Positions 4,875-5,564 of a stretch of 5,564 nt of DNA are shown here, in pieces. Source of the DNA: Desulfobulbaceae bacterium. GTDB lineage: Bacteria; Desulfobacterota; Desulfobulbia; Desulfobulbales; SURF-16. Position 1 is the stretch's first letter. The number at the start of each line of letters is the position of its first letter. Both the position numbers and the translations under genes were made by a program. The notes beneath the pieces are model-generated. The model made no database searches. It was not told where the DNA came from and worked only from the letters and a program-made list of their open reading frames with translations. The DNA lies in NCBI GenBank assembly GCA_021160685.1, contig JAGHCC010000080.1, positions 1 to 5,564 of the forward strand. Direction: 5' to 3'.

Positions 4875-5564
4875 CTATTCCATTTCCCACCAGGTCAACA
4901 GGCCGAGATCAAACATGTTGGTTAATCCCTTCTTGTATGGATAGCAACGAATGGAGAAGCCGATTTTGCCGCTGGAAAGACACAGCATTGATCCTTGGAA
5001 AGTGTATTTTTTTCCTTTGTTTTCATCCGTGGCAAACAATGGTAAAGGAGCCCCTTTGGGAATTTTACCCTCCGCATCAAGACGGCCGATATAGGCCTCA
5101 ACCCGGACCTCCTCCGGCTTGAGGGAGCCAAGGTCGATGGTCACCCTGATGGGCAGTCGGTCTCCCACTCTGGGCGAGCCTTCAAAAGGCACCTGGAGGT
5201 CTGTAATTCTGACCTTGTCCCAGACCTTGTGGACATGTCGTTTCCAAGCCACCATGTCTTTCAGTTCCTGCCAGTTGTCCTTGTTCAGCGTCTGCCACAT
5301 CATAAAGCTGGGGATATAGCCCTGGCTCGCATATTCTTCAACCATACGGTTGGTATTGAAAACCGGACAGTTGGTTTTAATGGAATTTTTCATCATTTCC
5401 ACCCAGCCGCCCGGAATATGATTCGCGTCGGTCTGGTAAAAAGTCGGCACGACCAGATTTTCCAGCAGTTCGTAGAGCAGGTTGCTTTCAATTTCATCCT
5501 GCAGATGATGGTCGGCATACTCCTCGCCCGCGCCAATGGCCCAGCCGTTATCGCCGTTATATCC
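4875..5564 (-). CDS. glgP: Alpha-glucan phosphorylase, C-terminal part (runs off the window)
   Basis: The visible 229 residues are the C-terminal end of a glycogen/maltodextrin phosphorylase of the bacterial-archaeal alpha-glucan phosphorylase family (GT35-like, usually about 850 residues). These enzymes cleave alpha-1,4 glucan with phosphate to give glucose-1-phosphate. The frame is open to base 5564, starting GYNGDNGWAIG, which in this family directly follows the DGWW motif. The pyridoxal-phosphate lysine lies earlier and is outside the window. LVVPTFYQ and PGGWVEMMKNSI follow, then a beta-rich C-terminal domain (YIGRLDAEGKIPKG, then GKIGFSIRCYPYKKG) ending in TWWEME. The end looks intact, with TAG at 4877-4875. 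The CBM48 gene is 274 bases downstream on the same strand, consistent with a glycogen-turnover locus. The protein should be cytoplasmic. Confidence 0.88.
   Translation of the reverse strand, partial: GYNGDNGWAIGAGEEYADHHLQDEIESNLLYELLENLVVPTFYQTDANHIPGGWVEMMKNSIKTNCPVFNTNRMVEEYASQGYIPSFMMWQTLNKDNWQELKDMVAWKRHVHKVWDKVRITDLQVPFEGSPRVGDRLPIRVTIDLGSLKPEEVRVEAYIGRLDAEGKIPKGAPLPLFATDENKGKKYTFQGSMLCLSSGKIGFSIRCYPYKKGLTNMFDLGLLTWWEME

Overview
The window looks like chromosomal DNA of moderate GC content from a Gram-negative anaerobe. A member of the Desulfobacterota (Desulfobulbales-like) is my best guess. That rests on the overall look of the divergent carboxylase, the two-part alpha-glucan phosphorylase/CBM48 locus and the intergenic style, not on any marker gene, so the taxonomy is an inference.

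Layout, left to right. Bases 1-318 are a non-coding leader with a candidate sigma70-type promoter (182-210), an imperfect palindrome just after the expected transcription start (222-238) and a small stem-loop (283-299). Next on the + strand come two genes of a biotin-dependent carboxylase: a biotin carboxylase subunit (319-1761, TTG start) and a carboxyltransferase-plus-biotinyl subunit of the pyruvate carboxylase B/oxaloacetate decarboxylase alpha type (1965-3878). A 203-base spacer with two predicted hairpins and three tandem octamers separates them. A strong, nearly symmetrical terminator (3896-3942) closes this unit.

Bases 3956-4206 hold a small non-coding, MITE-like element. It has 10-bp terminal inverted repeats, 19-bp perfect direct repeats 232 bases apart and nested internal palindromes. 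It lies in what would be the 3' untranslated region of the converging genes.

On the - strand are a stand-alone CBM48/AMPK-beta-like glycogen-binding protein with a lysine-rich tail (4256-4600) and, upstream of it, the C-terminal part of an alpha-glucan phosphorylase (4875 to the window edge).

How the genes work together. The left pair would carboxylate a 2-oxoacid, most simply pyruvate to oxaloacetate, using ATP and bicarbonate. The biotin is carried on the second protein and charged by the first. The right pair belongs to storage-glucan turnover: the phosphorylase releases glucose-1-phosphate, and the small CBM48 protein probably binds the same polymer. The two units converge and probably share the terminator.

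Most worth a second look: (1) the carboxyltransferase keeps its metal ligands and pyruvate-contacting Gln and Arg but has several changed active-site motifs, so its substrate should not be assumed; (2) the MITE-like element; (3) the structured spacer between the two carboxylase genes; (4) the isolated CBM48 protein. No clearly new system was found.
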